Assembly: GCA_031376265.1 (NCBI GenBank)
Contig: JANMDK010000363.1
Span: 1-40,822, forward strand
From: SZAS-79 sp031376265
GTDB taxonomy: Bacteria; Pseudomonadota; Gammaproteobacteria; Burkholderiales; SG8-39
Length of the DNA: 40,822 nt
Direction of reading: 5' to 3'
In this document: positions 29,478 through 38,844 of the stretch, piece by piece
How positions within the stretch are numbered: the stretch's first letter is position 1
Layout of the letters: the number at the start of each line of letters is the position of its first letter
Notes under the pieces: model-generated
Databases searched by the model: none
Told to the model about the DNA's origin: nothing
What the model saw: only the letters and a program-made list of their open reading frames with translations
Translations under genes and position numbers: made by a program

Positions 29478-30722
29478 ATGGACGGCTACGACCCGAACGC
29501 GTTGCGTGTCGACAAGGCTTGCGAGGCGATCCGCAAGTGCCTCGCGCCGGTCGGCGGCATCGAGCGGGTCGCGACGCGCTCGGCGCTCGGCCGCCTCCTG
29601 GCTGAAGACATCGTCCCGCAGATCGACGTGCCGGCGCACGACAACTCGGCGATGGACGGTTACGCGCTTCGCGCGGCGGATCTCGCGGCGGGCGGCGAGA
29701 CGACGCTCAAGGAGGCCGGCACTTCACTCGCCGGCAAGAAATTCCCCGGCACGATGGGCGCGGGCGAATGCGTGCGCGTGATGACCGGCGCGGTGATGCC
29801 GGCAGGCGCGGACCTGGTCGTCATCCAAGAGGTCACGCGCAGCGAAGGTGGCAAGGTGGTCATTCCCGCGGGCCAGAAGAAAGGCCAGAACGTGCGTTAC
29901 GCCGGCGAGGACCTGAAGACCGGCGTGCCGGTGCTGAAAGCCGGCCATCCGGTTCGTCCCGCGGACATCGGATTGATCGCGTCGCTCGGCATCGCCGAAG
30001 TGATGGTGAAGCGCCGGCTGCGCGTCGCATTCTTCTCCACCGGCGACGAGCTGGCCTCGGTCGGTTCGCCGCTCGGCGAAGGCCAGGTCTACGACTCGAA
30101 CCGCTACACGCTTTACGGGATGCTGAGCCGGCTGGGCGTCGAGATCCTCGACATGGGCGTGATCAGGGATGATCCGGTGCTGCTCGAGGACGCGCTGCGC
30201 ACGGCCGCGAAGAATGCGGATGTCGTCATCACTTCGGGCGGCGTCTCGGTCGGCGAGGCCGATTTCATCAAGGGCATGATGGCCAAGCTCGGCGAGGTGC
30301 TGTTCTGGAAGATCGCGATGCGCCCCGGCCGGCCGATGGCATTCGGCCGGATAGAAAGCGACGGGCAGGCCGCCTTCCTGTTCGGCCTGCCGGGCAACCC
30401 CGTCGCAGTGATGGTCACGTTCTACCAGTTCGTGCGCGACGCCCTGCTCCATCTCTCCGGGCGGACCGGCGATTACTCGCAACCGCTATTGCGCGTGCCT
30501 TGCGCCGCAGCGCTGCGCAAAGTGCCCGGCCGCACGGAGTATCAGCGTGGCATCCTGTTCAATGAAAGCGGCCAGTGGCGAGTGAAGCTGACAGGCCAGC
30601 AGGGCTCGGGCGTGCTGCGCTCGATGTCGGAGGCCAACTGTTTCGTGGTGCTCGAGCACGACCGCGGCAACATCGACGCAGGCGACCTCGTCAGCGTGCA
30701 ATTATTTGAAGGTCTCACATGA
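29478..30722 (+). CDS. moeA: molybdopterin molybdenumtransferase
   Basis: The chosen ATG 29478 gives 414 residues. The frame runs up to ATG 29421, but those 19 extra residues come from the REP-like palindrome and so are not taken as native. MoeA motifs are VPAHDNSAMDGYALR, GDELASVGSPLGEGQVYDSN, ITSGGVSVGEADFIK, MRPGRPMAFG and FGLPGNPVAVMVTF. MoeA inserts molybdate into adenylated molybdopterin. Its stop overlaps the ATG of the transaldolase gene (ATGA), an odd pairing for function but clear coupling. Confidence 0.96.
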   Translation: MDGYDPNALRVDKACEAIRKCLAPVGGIERVATRSALGRLLAEDIVPQIDVPAHDNSAMDGYALRAADLAAGGETTLKEAGTSLAGKKFPGTMGAGECVRVMTGAVMPAGADLVVIQEVTRSEGGKVVIPAGQKKGQNVRYAGEDLKTGVPVLKAGHPVRPADIGLIASLGIAEVMVKRRLRVAFFSTGDELASVGSPLGEGQVYDSNRYTLYGMLSRLGVEILDMGVIRDDPVLLEDALRTAAKNADVVITSGGVSVGEADFIKGMMAKLGEVLFWKIAMRPGRPMAFGRIESDGQAAFLFGLPGNPVAVMVTFYQFVRDALLHLSGRTGDYSQPLLRVPCAAALRKVPGRTEYQRGILFNESGQWRVKLTGQQGSGVLRSMSEANCFVVLEHDRGNIDAGDLVSVQLFEGLT

Positions 30723-31792
30723 ACCCTCTCCTCGAATTGAACAAGTTCGGCCAGTCCGTCTGGCTGGATTTCATCCGCCGCGACTTCGTCACCGGCGGTG
30801 GGCTGCAGAAGCTCATCAGCGAGGACGGCCTCGCGGGCCTGACCTCGAACCCGGCGATCTTCGAGAAGGCGATGGGCGGCGGCAACGAATATTCGGCCGC
30901 GATCCGCGCGCTGAAGGCCAAGGGTTACGACGCGACCGAGCTGTACGAAGCGCTGGCCGTCGAGGACATCCGCGCCGCGGCCGACCTCTTCAAGCCGGTG
31001 TTCGACGCGACCAAGGGGGACGACGGCTACGTGAGCCTCGAGGTCTCGCCCTACAAGGCGCGTGACACCGCCGCCACGGTCGCGGAGGCGCACCGCCTGT
31101 GGAAGGAAGTGGCGCGGCCGAACCTCATGATCAAGGTGCCCGGCACGCCCGAGGGCCTGCCGGCAATCGAGATGCTCATTGCCGAGGACATGAACGTCAA
31201 CGTAACGCTGCTTTTCTCGCGCGCGGTGTACGAGCAGGTGGCCGAGCGCTACATCGCCGGCCTCGAGCGGCGCGCGGCGCAGGGCATGGACCTTGGGCGC
31301 ATCGCGAGCGTCGCGAGTTTCTTCGTGTCGCGCATCGACTCCGCTGTGGACCCGCTGGTGCCGGAGGCATTGCGCGGCAAGACCGCGATCGCCAACGCGG
31401 TGCTCGCTTATGAAGGCTACAAGCGGATCTTCTCCGGGACACGCTGGAAGGCGCTCGCGGAAAAGGGCGCGCGCCCGCAGCGCCTGCTCTGGGCCAGCAC
31501 GAGCACCAAGAACCCAGCCTACCGCGACGTGATGTACGTCGAGGAACTCATCGGCAAGAACACGGTGAACACGCTGCCGCCAGCGACGGTGGATGCCTTC
31601 CGCGACCACGGCAAGCCGCGAGCAAGTCTTGAAGAAGACGTGAATGCCGCACGCGCGACGCTGGATGCGGTCGGCAAGCACGTGTCGCTAGACGACGTCA
31701 CCGCCAAGCTCACGCAGGACGGCGTGAAGCTCTTTGCGGATGCCTTCGACAAGCTGCTCGCCGCAGTGGAAGCGGCGAGGAAAGCCGCCTGA
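30719..31792 (+). CDS. tal: transaldolase
   Basis: The 357-residue protein carries the early LTSNPAIFEKAM segment and the Schiff-base lysine in MIKVPGTPEG (Lys139), with NVTLLFS and FVSRIDSAVD following, as in class of longer transaldolases (about 350-370 residues). It moves a three-carbon unit between sugar phosphates in the non-oxidative pentose phosphate pathway. It starts within the moeA stop codon. Its own stop directly abuts the stop of the convergent amidase gene, leaving no base between them. Confidence 0.95.
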   Translation: MNPLLELNKFGQSVWLDFIRRDFVTGGGLQKLISEDGLAGLTSNPAIFEKAMGGGNEYSAAIRALKAKGYDATELYEALAVEDIRAAADLFKPVFDATKGDDGYVSLEVSPYKARDTAATVAEAHRLWKEVARPNLMIKVPGTPEGLPAIEMLIAEDMNVNVTLLFSRAVYEQVAERYIAGLERRAAQGMDLGRIASVASFFVSRIDSAVDPLVPEALRGKTAIANAVLAYEGYKRIFSGTRWKALAEKGARPQRLLWASTSTKNPAYRDVMYVEELIGKNTVNTLPPATVDAFRDHGKPRASLEEDVNAARATLDAVGKHVSLDDVTAKLTQDGVKLFADAFDKLLAAVEAARKAA

Positions 31793-33238
31793 TCAGTCCG
31801 CGTAATCCGGCGGCGGCGTAAAGGCGTAGTACTCGCGCTCGATCAGCTGCGCGAATCGGATCGTCTTGTAATCGCCGTACTGCGGGCCGACGACCTGCAC
31901 GCTCAAGGGCAGCCCAGCGTCCGTTAGCCCTATGGGCGCCGCGGTGCCCGGCAGGTAGCACATGCCCGCGATGCCGGCCCACCACATCTGCGTCGTGAGC
32001 GGCTGCTGCTTGCCGTTGACGGTGATCATGCGCTCCCAGCGCTCGCCGGGCATCGAGTGCGGGTACGCCGCGGTCGCCGCGTTCGGGCAGAGCACGACGT
32101 CGTATTGCTTGAAGAACTCCGCCCACGCAAGGCGCATCTGGTGGCGGCGATTCGAAGCGACCAGCCAGTCCTTGTGAGCCTGCGTGTTGGCGCGGACCAT
32201 CTGCGCGCGGTAGCCATCGTCCCTCGGTTCGAGCTTGCCCCTGGCCTCGAGCATCTGCATGAACTGGTCCGGCGTCTGGCGGCCCGAGGTCGCTCCGCGC
32301 AGCAACTGGATGAAGACGCGGTGCGCCTCGCCGAAATCGAAATCCGGCATCGCGCCTTCGGTCACCTTGGCGCCCTTGCCGGCGACGAATTTTGCGAGCT
32401 TGCGGATCGCGTCCTGCACGACCACATCGGTTTCGGCGGTCGGATGCGATGGGATCACCGCGACACGCCAGCCTTTGAGCGTTTTGCGCTCTTCCTTGGG
32501 CAACTGGAGCTTCCAGCCCGAGCCGTCGACCTCGTCGGGCCCGGCCATCACCGAAAACGCGAGCTCAAGATCAACTGCACTGCGCGCCATCGGGCCGATC
32601 ACCGTGATGTCCGTCGGGTGCACATAGCCGGGCAGCGTGTGGCCCGCCGTCGAGCAGATATTCCACGTGGGCTTATGCCCGTAGACGCCGCAATACGCGG
32701 CGGGATTGCGAATCGAGCCGCCGATGTCGCTGCCGGCCTCCAGCCCCGTGAGTCCTGCCGCGAGCGCCACCGCCGCGCCGCCTGAGGACCCGCCGGAAGT
32801 GCGGCTGTGGTCCCAGGGGCTGACGGTGCGGCCGTAGACCGCGTTGACGGTTTCCCAGTCGGCGAGCAGCGTCGGCACGTTCGACTTGCCGAACACATTG
32901 CATCCCGCCGCGAGGAACCGATCGACCGCCAGCGCGTTCGATGACGCCTTGTCCTTGGCATATTCGGGCAGGCCCCACGTGGTCGGGTGGCCCTTGAGGT
33001 CGAAAGATTCCTTGACCGTCATCGGGAGCCCCGCAAGCGGCCCCACCTTGGCGCCCTTGCGGTCGAATGCCTTCGCCCGCTTGCGCGCGGTTTCCATGTC
33101 GAGCACCGGCAGCGCGTTGAGCTTGCCGTCGTATTTTTTGATGCGCGCCGCGTAGTGGTCGAGCAGTTCCAGCGCGCCTAGCTTTCTGGCCTTGAGGGCG
33201 CGGATCAATCGGGTGGCCGACCAGAATGCGGTATCCAT
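31793..33238 (-). CDS. amidase-signature family hydrolase
   Basis: ATG 33238 gives 481 residues; the longer frame overlaps rmuC in a shadow register. The catalytic triad Ser-cisSer-Lys is complete: Lys76 (MTVKESFD), Ser151 (SGGSSGG) and Ser175 (DIGGSIRNPA), with spacings of 75 and 24 residues as in FAAH-type enzymes. It hydrolyses an amide; the substrate is unknown. The GatA role is unlikely because GatB and GatC are absent. It starts two bases after rmuC, and its ribosome site (GAGGAAAAG) lies in the end of rmuC. Confidence 0.93.
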   Translation of the reverse strand: MDTAFWSATRLIRALKARKLGALELLDHYAARIKKYDGKLNALPVLDMETARKRAKAFDRKGAKVGPLAGLPMTVKESFDLKGHPTTWGLPEYAKDKASSNALAVDRFLAAGCNVFGKSNVPTLLADWETVNAVYGRTVSPWDHSRTSGGSSGGAAVALAAGLTGLEAGSDIGGSIRNPAAYCGVYGHKPTWNICSTAGHTLPGYVHPTDITVIGPMARSAVDLELAFSVMAGPDEVDGSGWKLQLPKEERKTLKGWRVAVIPSHPTAETDVVVQDAIRKLAKFVAGKGAKVTEGAMPDFDFGEAHRVFIQLLRGATSGRQTPDQFMQMLEARGKLEPRDDGYRAQMVRANTQAHKDWLVASNRRHQMRLAWAEFFKQYDVVLCPNAATAAYPHSMPGERWERMITVNGKQQPLTTQMWWAGIAGMCYLPGTAAPIGLTDAGLPLSVQVVGPQYGDYKTIRFAQLIEREYYAFTPPPDYAD

Positions 33239-33240
33239 TT

Positions 33241-34707
33241 TCACTTTTCCTCGGGTTCGTCGGTGCTGTCGTTCGCGGATTCCACGCCGGCGCCCAGCAA
33301 TCCCTGGGCTTGCAGCTCGGGCGTGACTTCGACGTCTTTCAACTTTTTCGAGATCTGGCGGGTGCGGGTCTCGGCCTTGTCCAGCGTATCGGCCGCCTTC
33401 TGGATCTGCTCCCTGGTCTTTGCGAGCACGTCGCCGAATTTGCCGAACTCGGTCTTCACCGCGCCGAGCACCTGCCACACCTCGGAGGAGCGCTTTTCGA
33501 TCGCCAGCGTGCGAAAGCCCATCTGCAGGCTGTTGAGCAGCGCGGTCAGCGTGGTCGGCCCCGCAATCGTCACCCTGTAATCGCGCTGCAGGAGGTCGGA
33601 CAGGCCCGGACGCCGAAGCGCCTCGGCGTAGAGTCCTTCGGTGGGCAGGAACAGGAGCGCGAAGTCCGTGGTGTGCGGCGATTCGATGTACTTGTCCTTG
33701 ATCGACTTCGCTTCGAGCTTGAGGCGCGTTTCGATCGCCTTCGACGCGGCGTCCATGCCGGCAATGTCGCCAACATCCTGGGACGCGAGCAGGCGGTCGT
33801 AGTCTTCCACCGGGAACTTGGAATCGATCGGCAGCCAGACCTGCCCCTCGCCCTGCCGTCCGGGCAGGCGGATGGCGATTTCCACCCGCTCACCCGAGCC
33901 CGGGCGCGTCTCGACGTTCTTGCCGTACTGCTCCTTGGTGAGGATCTGGTCGAGCAGGTTCTCGAGCTGCACCTCCCCCCAGGTGCCGCGGGTTTTCACG
34001 TTGGTCAGCACGCGCTTGAGGTCGCCTACGCCGGCGGCAAGCGACTGCATCTCGCCCAGCCCGGCGTGCACCTTGTTGAGCTGGTCGCTGACGGTCTTGA
34101 ACGCCTCGCCCAGCCGCTGCTCGAGCGTGGCGTGCAGCTTTTCGTCCACCGTCGCACGCATCTTCTCGAGCTTTTCGGCGTTGTCCTTCTGGATCGACTC
34201 GAGCCGCGCCTCGATCAGCGTGCGCATCTCGACCAGGCGCTTGTCGCTCGCCTCCTGCACGCTGCCGAGCTGCTGGTTCAGCGACTCGGAGAAGCGCTTG
34301 AGCGTGACGCCGGTCTCCTCGCGGCCCTGCCGCGAGTCTTCCTTGGCTTCCCTCAGCTTGGTGTCGACTGTTTCGCGCAGCTCAAGCAGCCGTCGCTCGT
34401 TGGCCGTGGTCAGCTCGACCAGCTGGCGCGAGAAAGCGTCGATCTGGTTGTTCTGCACCGAGGCGATCGAGGTCATCTGCTCGCCGACGCCTTTCGACAG
34501 GCGCGCCACGCTTTCCGACAGCTCGCCGCGGAGGTCTCGCGACGAGGACTGAGACTCGGCCCGGTTGCGCTCGAATTCCTCGCGCAGCGCAATTTCCTGC
34601 GCTTTCCCGCCGCCGTTGTCCGCCCGGTTGGCCCGCAGCACCAGCACGCCGACGATCAGCGCCGACAGCGCGCAGGCAAAGGACAGCCAGAGGAGGACTT
34701 CGATCAT
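33241..34707 (-). CDS. rmuC: DNA recombination protein RmuC
   Basis: The 488-residue product has an N-terminal membrane anchor (residues 1-24), a long coiled-coil region (about 40-210), and the RmuC nuclease-like domain with GTWGEVQLENLLDQIL, WLPIDSKFPVEDYDRLL and FLPTEGLYAEAL. RmuC limits inversions and other rearrangements at repeats in E. coli. That is apt in a window with many palindromes, but the link is only speculation. It precedes the amidase gene with a two-base gap. Confidence 0.95.
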   Translation of the reverse strand: MIEVLLWLSFACALSALIVGVLVLRANRADNGGGKAQEIALREEFERNRAESQSSSRDLRGELSESVARLSKGVGEQMTSIASVQNNQIDAFSRQLVELTTANERRLLELRETVDTKLREAKEDSRQGREETGVTLKRFSESLNQQLGSVQEASDKRLVEMRTLIEARLESIQKDNAEKLEKMRATVDEKLHATLEQRLGEAFKTVSDQLNKVHAGLGEMQSLAAGVGDLKRVLTNVKTRGTWGEVQLENLLDQILTKEQYGKNVETRPGSGERVEIAIRLPGRQGEGQVWLPIDSKFPVEDYDRLLASQDVGDIAGMDAASKAIETRLKLEAKSIKDKYIESPHTTDFALLFLPTEGLYAEALRRPGLSDLLQRDYRVTIAGPTTLTALLNSLQMGFRTLAIEKRSSEVWQVLGAVKTEFGKFGDVLAKTREQIQKAADTLDKAETRTRQISKKLKDVEVTPELQAQGLLGAGVESANDSTDEPEEK

Positions 34708-34834
34708 CGCCCAATTGTAGCGTCAGCCGTGGCCGCGCTTATTGTTATTACTTTTATGATATTGAAACTGACCGGAGAGCTGCGCGCAGGTTCATTCCGA
34801 CAAACCGAATGTTTCTAATTACCCCGCAATAAAC

Positions 34835-34889
34835 AAATGGGGTCAGAGTCGATTTCCGCCGAAGATAAATCGACTCTGACCCCATTTAT
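34835..34889. repeat. REP-like palindrome, GGGTCAGAGTCGATTT type
   Basis: The arms AAATGGGGTCAGAGTCGATTT (34835-34855) and the inverted copy (34867-34889) surround an eleven-base spacer. It lies between the rmuC start and the end of the VIT1-like gene. The rest of this gap is A/T-rich and holds nothing else I recognise. Confidence 0.82.
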
Positions 34890-34911
34890 CCCATTTATCG
34901 TTGGTGTCGCA

Positions 34912-35604
34912 TCATGCGGGCGCGCCGAAAAGCAGGCCGACGGCGGCCGTCGCCGCCATGGCGAGCAAGCCCCAGAACGTGACTCGCGCCGCGGCCGGGA
35001 GCATCGGCGCGCCGCCCACCTTCGCGCCCCAGGCGCCGAGCGCGGCAAGGAAGAGGACCGAGGTCACGGCCACCGTGCCGATGAGGATTCTCTGGGGAAC
35101 AAGGATGATTGCCGCGACGGGGACGGCGGCGCCAAGGGCAAAGCTGGTTGCCGAGGCGACGGCCGCCTGCAGCGGGCGCGCGGCGAGCGTCTCGGTAATC
35201 CCCAGTTCGTCACGCGCGTGGGCGTCGAGCGCGTTGTGCGCCATGAGCTGCTCGGCCACCTCGCGCGCAAGCGAAGGCTCGAGTCCGCGCTTCACGTAGA
35301 TGGTCTGGAGCTCCCGGTGCTCGCCCTCGGCATCGTTCTCGAGTTCCGACCTCTCCAGCGCGAGCGCCGCTTCCTCCGAATCGGATTGCGACTTCACCGA
35401 AACATACTCGCCGGCTGCCATCGACATCGATCCCGCGACGAGCCCGGCCACGCCGGCAACGAGGACGCCTTCGTGGCCCGCGCCGGCCGCGGCCACGCCG
35501 AGCACGAGGCTCGCGGTGGACACCAGCCCGTCATTGGCGCCGAGCACGGCCGCACGCAGCCAGCCGACGCTGCCCATTCGATGCCGCTCGCGATGCCTTG
35601 GCAT
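34912..35604 (-). CDS. VIT1/CCC1-family metal transporter-like membrane protein
   Basis: ATG 35604 shares one base with the stop of the ABC permease gene (TGATG), giving 230 residues. The first part, ANDGLVSTASLVLGV followed by GLVAGSMSMAAGEYVSVKSQ, is the hallmark of the VIT1/CCC1 family, which moves Fe(II) or Mn(II) in plants, yeast and bacteria. A charged central region (SEEAALALERSELEND) is followed by three membrane segments. Iron or manganese export is likely but not proven here. It is the last of a three-gene minus-strand group with the ABC exporter genes. Confidence 0.9.
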   Translation of the reverse strand: MPRHRERHRMGSVGWLRAAVLGANDGLVSTASLVLGVAAAGAGHEGVLVAGVAGLVAGSMSMAAGEYVSVKSQSDSEEAALALERSELENDAEGEHRELQTIYVKRGLEPSLAREVAEQLMAHNALDAHARDELGITETLAARPLQAAVASATSFALGAAVPVAAIILVPQRILIGTVAVTSVLFLAALGAWGAKVGGAPMLPAAARVTFWGLLAMAATAAVGLLFGAPA

Positions 35605-38114
35605 CAGCCTTCGCGCAGCGTCAGGGCGGGCGAAGCGGTCAGCACCTTGCGCGCGGAGAGCCACGCGTTCAGCGACAGCAGGACGATTCCTGCCAGGGGC
35701 CCATAGATCCACAACCCATAATTTGGCGGCAGCTCGAGCTGGAAGACGCGCTGCGCGAGCAGCGAGCTGATCACCGAAGCCGCAATCGTTGCGAGGATGC
35801 CGGCTACCGCGCCCATGACCAGGAACTCGGCGCGCTGGCTGCCCGAGACCTGCGCGGCCGAGGCGCCGAAGGCCCGCATGATCGCCGCCTCGCGCCGCCG
35901 CTCGTCTTCGGTGGCCACCAGCGCCGAGTAGAGCACCAGCAATCCCGCGCCGAGCGCGAAGAGGAAGACGAACTGCACCGCGAGGATCACCTGGTCGATG
36001 ATGCCCTGCGCCTGCTTCAGCGCCGCGCTCACGTCCACCACGGTGACGTTCGGGAAGCGCGCCACCATGCGATCGAGCAGCGGCTCGGCCCCTTGCCCGA
36101 GGCGAAACGCGGTGATGTAGCTCGTCGGCGCCTTCTCCAGCACCCACGGCGGCGTCACGACGAAGAAATTGACCCGCATCGAGTCCCACTTGAGCTTGCG
36201 CAGCGAAGTCACGCGGGCGGTGAAGGTCTCGCCGCCGGCGCTGTACTTGAGCTGGTCGCCGAGCTTGAGGTTGAGCGTCTTTGCGATCCCCTCCTCCACC
36301 GACGCCTCGGCTTCCTTGCGGTCCTTCGAGTCGAACCAGCGGCCGGACGAAACCTGGTTATGCCCCGGCAGCTTGTCCATGAACGAGAGGTTGAACTCAC
36401 GCTCCACGAGCCGCTTGGCGCGCTCGTCGGGATAGTCCTTCTCGCCCACCGCGTTGCCGTTGACCTCAACCAGCCGGCCCCGGACCATCGGGTAGATGTC
36501 CGGCAAGGGCGTATTGGCCGCGGCGAAGAAATCTTTCATCGGCTGGAGCTGGTCGGGCTGGATGCCGATCACGAACCGGTTCGGCGCATCGGGCGGCGAG
36601 GCCTGCCGCCAGGCGCCGACCAGGTCCGAGCGCGTGATCGTGAGCAGCAGGATCGCGGTGAGCCCGAGCGCGAGGCTCGCCACCTGCAGCGCGTTCGAGC
36701 GGGCATGCCGGCGCAGGTTGGCCAGGCCGTAGCGCACCGCGGGGCTGCGCGCGCCAAAGAACCGCATGGCCGGCGCCGAGCTCATGGCACGCAGGACTGC
36801 CCAGGCAAGCCCGATGAACACGACCACCGCCGCGCTGAAGCCGCCGACGACCGTGAGCCCGAGCTTCACGTCGCCCGCTTGCCAGAGGAGCAGCGCCGCC
36901 AGCGTCCCGAACCCGAGCGCGTACGCGAGCAGCGTGCTGCCCTTGGGATTGCCGGACTCGCGCCGGATCACGCGCACTGCGGGAACGTTCTTGAGCTGCA
37001 GGAGCGGCGGAAGCGCGAATCCCAGCAGCAGCGTAAGGCCGACGAGCGCGCCCTGGACCGCAGGCACCACGGTCGGCTGCGGCAGCGCGGCCTGGATGAT
37101 GCTCGCAAGCCAGTAGGCGATCAGCTCCTGCGCCGCGAATCCCGCCGCGCACCCGATGAAGCAGGAAGCCACGCCCAGCACGACGAACTCGATGCCGTAG
37201 AGCGAAAGGATCTTGGATTGCGAGGCGCCGAGGCAGCGCATGACCGCGCAGCCATCCAGATGCCGCTCGACGAACCGCCGGGTGGCCAGCGCAATGGCCA
37301 CGCCGGCAAGGATCGCGGCCAGCAGCGCGGTCAGGCCGAGGAAATTCTGCGCGCGATCCAGCGAGGCGCGGATCTCGGGCCGCGCATTCTCGAGGTTCTC
37401 GATGCGCTGCCCGCGTTCGAGCTTTGGTTTCGCCCACGCTTCGAAGGCGTCGACGTCCTTGCGCTCGCCCGCCGCGAGCAGCTGGTAGGTCACGCGGCTG
37501 CCGGTCTGGATCAACCCCGTCGCGGCAACGTCGCTCTGGGACATCATGAGCCGCGGCGCGATGTTGAAGAAGTTGGCGCCGCGGTCCGGCTCCAGCGTGA
37601 GCACTGCGGCCACCTTGAACTCGGCGCTGCCCAGGCGCACGGTGTCGCCTGGATTGACCGACAGCGCGGAACTGAGGCGCTCGTCCAGCCACACGGTGCC
37701 GGCTTGCGGGCCGCTGGTCGCCACCGCATCAGGCGCATGCAGCTTTGGGGCGATGCGCAACTTGCCTCGCAACGGATACGAAGGCGTGACCGCCTTGACG
37801 CCTGCGAGCAGGCTCTTCGCGGCATCGCCGCTGCCCGACTGCGCCATGCTGATGAAATTCGTGCTCTGCGCCATCGCGAGGCCGCGCCGCGTCATTTCGC
37901 CCGAGATGCTTTCCTTCCACGGCTGGTCGCCGAGCATCAGCAGGTCGCCGCCGAGGAGCTGGTGCGCCTCGCGGCCGAGGCCTTGGCGAACGCGGTCCGC
38001 AAAGAAAGAGACGCTGGTCACGCTGCCCACGGCGATCACGAGCGCAAGCGCGAGCACGCGCAGCTCGCCCGCGCGCCCGTCGCGTGCCAGCATCCGCAGG
38101 GCGAGCCGCATCAT
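35604..38114 (-). CDS. ybbP: ABC transporter permease, YbbP type (two FtsX domains)
   Basis: ATG 38114 (836 residues) has GAAGGGCGAG upstream; the next codon is also ATG. The protein has an N-terminal membrane segment, a large periplasmic part (about 45-250), and two FtsX-like regions of about three membrane spans each (about 255-400 and 715-830). This layout is that of E. coli YbbP and related lipoprotein or envelope-molecule exporters. It partners the ATPase at 38143. The stop overlaps the VIT1-like start by one base. The symbol is by homology of architecture and neighbours. Confidence 0.9.
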   Translation of the reverse strand: MMRLALRMLARDGRAGELRVLALALVIAVGSVTSVSFFADRVRQGLGREAHQLLGGDLLMLGDQPWKESISGEMTRRGLAMAQSTNFISMAQSGSGDAAKSLLAGVKAVTPSYPLRGKLRIAPKLHAPDAVATSGPQAGTVWLDERLSSALSVNPGDTVRLGSAEFKVAAVLTLEPDRGANFFNIAPRLMMSQSDVAATGLIQTGSRVTYQLLAAGERKDVDAFEAWAKPKLERGQRIENLENARPEIRASLDRAQNFLGLTALLAAILAGVAIALATRRFVERHLDGCAVMRCLGASQSKILSLYGIEFVVLGVASCFIGCAAGFAAQELIAYWLASIIQAALPQPTVVPAVQGALVGLTLLLGFALPPLLQLKNVPAVRVIRRESGNPKGSTLLAYALGFGTLAALLLWQAGDVKLGLTVVGGFSAAVVVFIGLAWAVLRAMSSAPAMRFFGARSPAVRYGLANLRRHARSNALQVASLALGLTAILLLTITRSDLVGAWRQASPPDAPNRFVIGIQPDQLQPMKDFFAAANTPLPDIYPMVRGRLVEVNGNAVGEKDYPDERAKRLVEREFNLSFMDKLPGHNQVSSGRWFDSKDRKEAEASVEEGIAKTLNLKLGDQLKYSAGGETFTARVTSLRKLKWDSMRVNFFVVTPPWVLEKAPTSYITAFRLGQGAEPLLDRMVARFPNVTVVDVSAALKQAQGIIDQVILAVQFVFLFALGAGLLVLYSALVATEDERRREAAIMRAFGASAAQVSGSQRAEFLVMGAVAGILATIAASVISSLLAQRVFQLELPPNYGLWIYGPLAGIVLLSLNAWLSARKVLTASPALTLREG

Positions 38115-38142
38115 GGCTCGCCCTTCAAGTCGGCCAAACGCA

Positions 38143-38844
38143 TCACGGGACGGTCTTCCCGCCGGCAAGCCGCACGATGCGGCCGCAACGCTGCGCGAGG
38201 TGCTCGTCGTGGGTGACCATCACGAGCGTGGTGCCCGCCTGCGCATTGAGCTCGAACATGAGCTGGATGACCGCTTCTCCGGAGGTGGCGTCCAGGCTGC
38301 CGGTAGGCTCATCTGCCATGAGCACTTTGGGCTGCACTACGAATGCGCGCGCCAGCGCCACGCGCTGCTGCTCGCCGCCGGACAAATGCTTGGGGTAGTG
38401 GCCGAGCCTTTCGCCGAGGCCGACGCGCTCGAGCATCGCAGTGGCCTCTTTCTGCGCGTCGCGCCGCCCGGCGAGCTCCAGCGGCAGCATTACGTTCTCC
38501 AATGCGCTGAGTGCGGGCAGGAGCTGGAAGGACTGGAACACGAAGCCGACCGCGCGGCCGCGCAATTGCGCGCGCGCATCCTCGTCGAGCGCGAAAACAT
38601 CCTCGTTGTCGAGGTGAACCGTGCCGACCGTGGGCGTGTCCAAGCCGGCGAGGATCGCAAGCAGCGTGGACTTGCCGGAGCCGGAAGCCCCGACAATGGC
38701 CACGGCCTCGCCGGATGTGACCGACAAATCGATATCCTGCAGAATGACGAGGTCGTTGATGCCGCTCTTGACCGTCTTGCCGATGCCAGCCGCCCGAAGA
38801 ACCGAATCGCCCGTGCTTTCTTTGACAGCAGCCTGCGCTGCCAT
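38143..38844 (-). CDS. ybbA: ABC transporter ATPase, YbbA/LolD type
   Basis: From ATG 38844 (233 residues) the product shows Walker A VGASGSGKSTLL, Q-loop FVFQSFQLLP, signature LSGGEQQRVALARA, Walker B VLMADEPTGSLD and the His-switch in VTHDEHL. ATG 38844 has GGAAAG upstream; ATG 38880 would overlap tesA more. It powers the YbbP-type permease 28 bases downstream. The divergent tesA gene starts at about the same bases. The tesA-ybbA-ybbP layout is conserved from E. coli. Confidence 0.93.
   Translation of the reverse strand: MAAQAAVKESTGDSVLRAAGIGKTVKSGINDLVILQDIDLSVTSGEAVAIVGASGSGKSTLLAILAGLDTPTVGTVHLDNEDVFALDEDARAQLRGRAVGFVFQSFQLLPALSALENVMLPLELAGRRDAQKEATAMLERVGLGERLGHYPKHLSGGEQQRVALARAFVVQPKVLMADEPTGSLDATSGEAVIQLMFELNAQAGTTLVMVTHDEHLAQRCGRIVRLAGGKTVP

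Noticed and set aside
35598..38216. 872-residue plus-strand ORF
   Set aside because: It lies opposite the YbbP-type permease, is Arg/His/Gly-rich and shows no domain; it is a GC-rich shadow frame.
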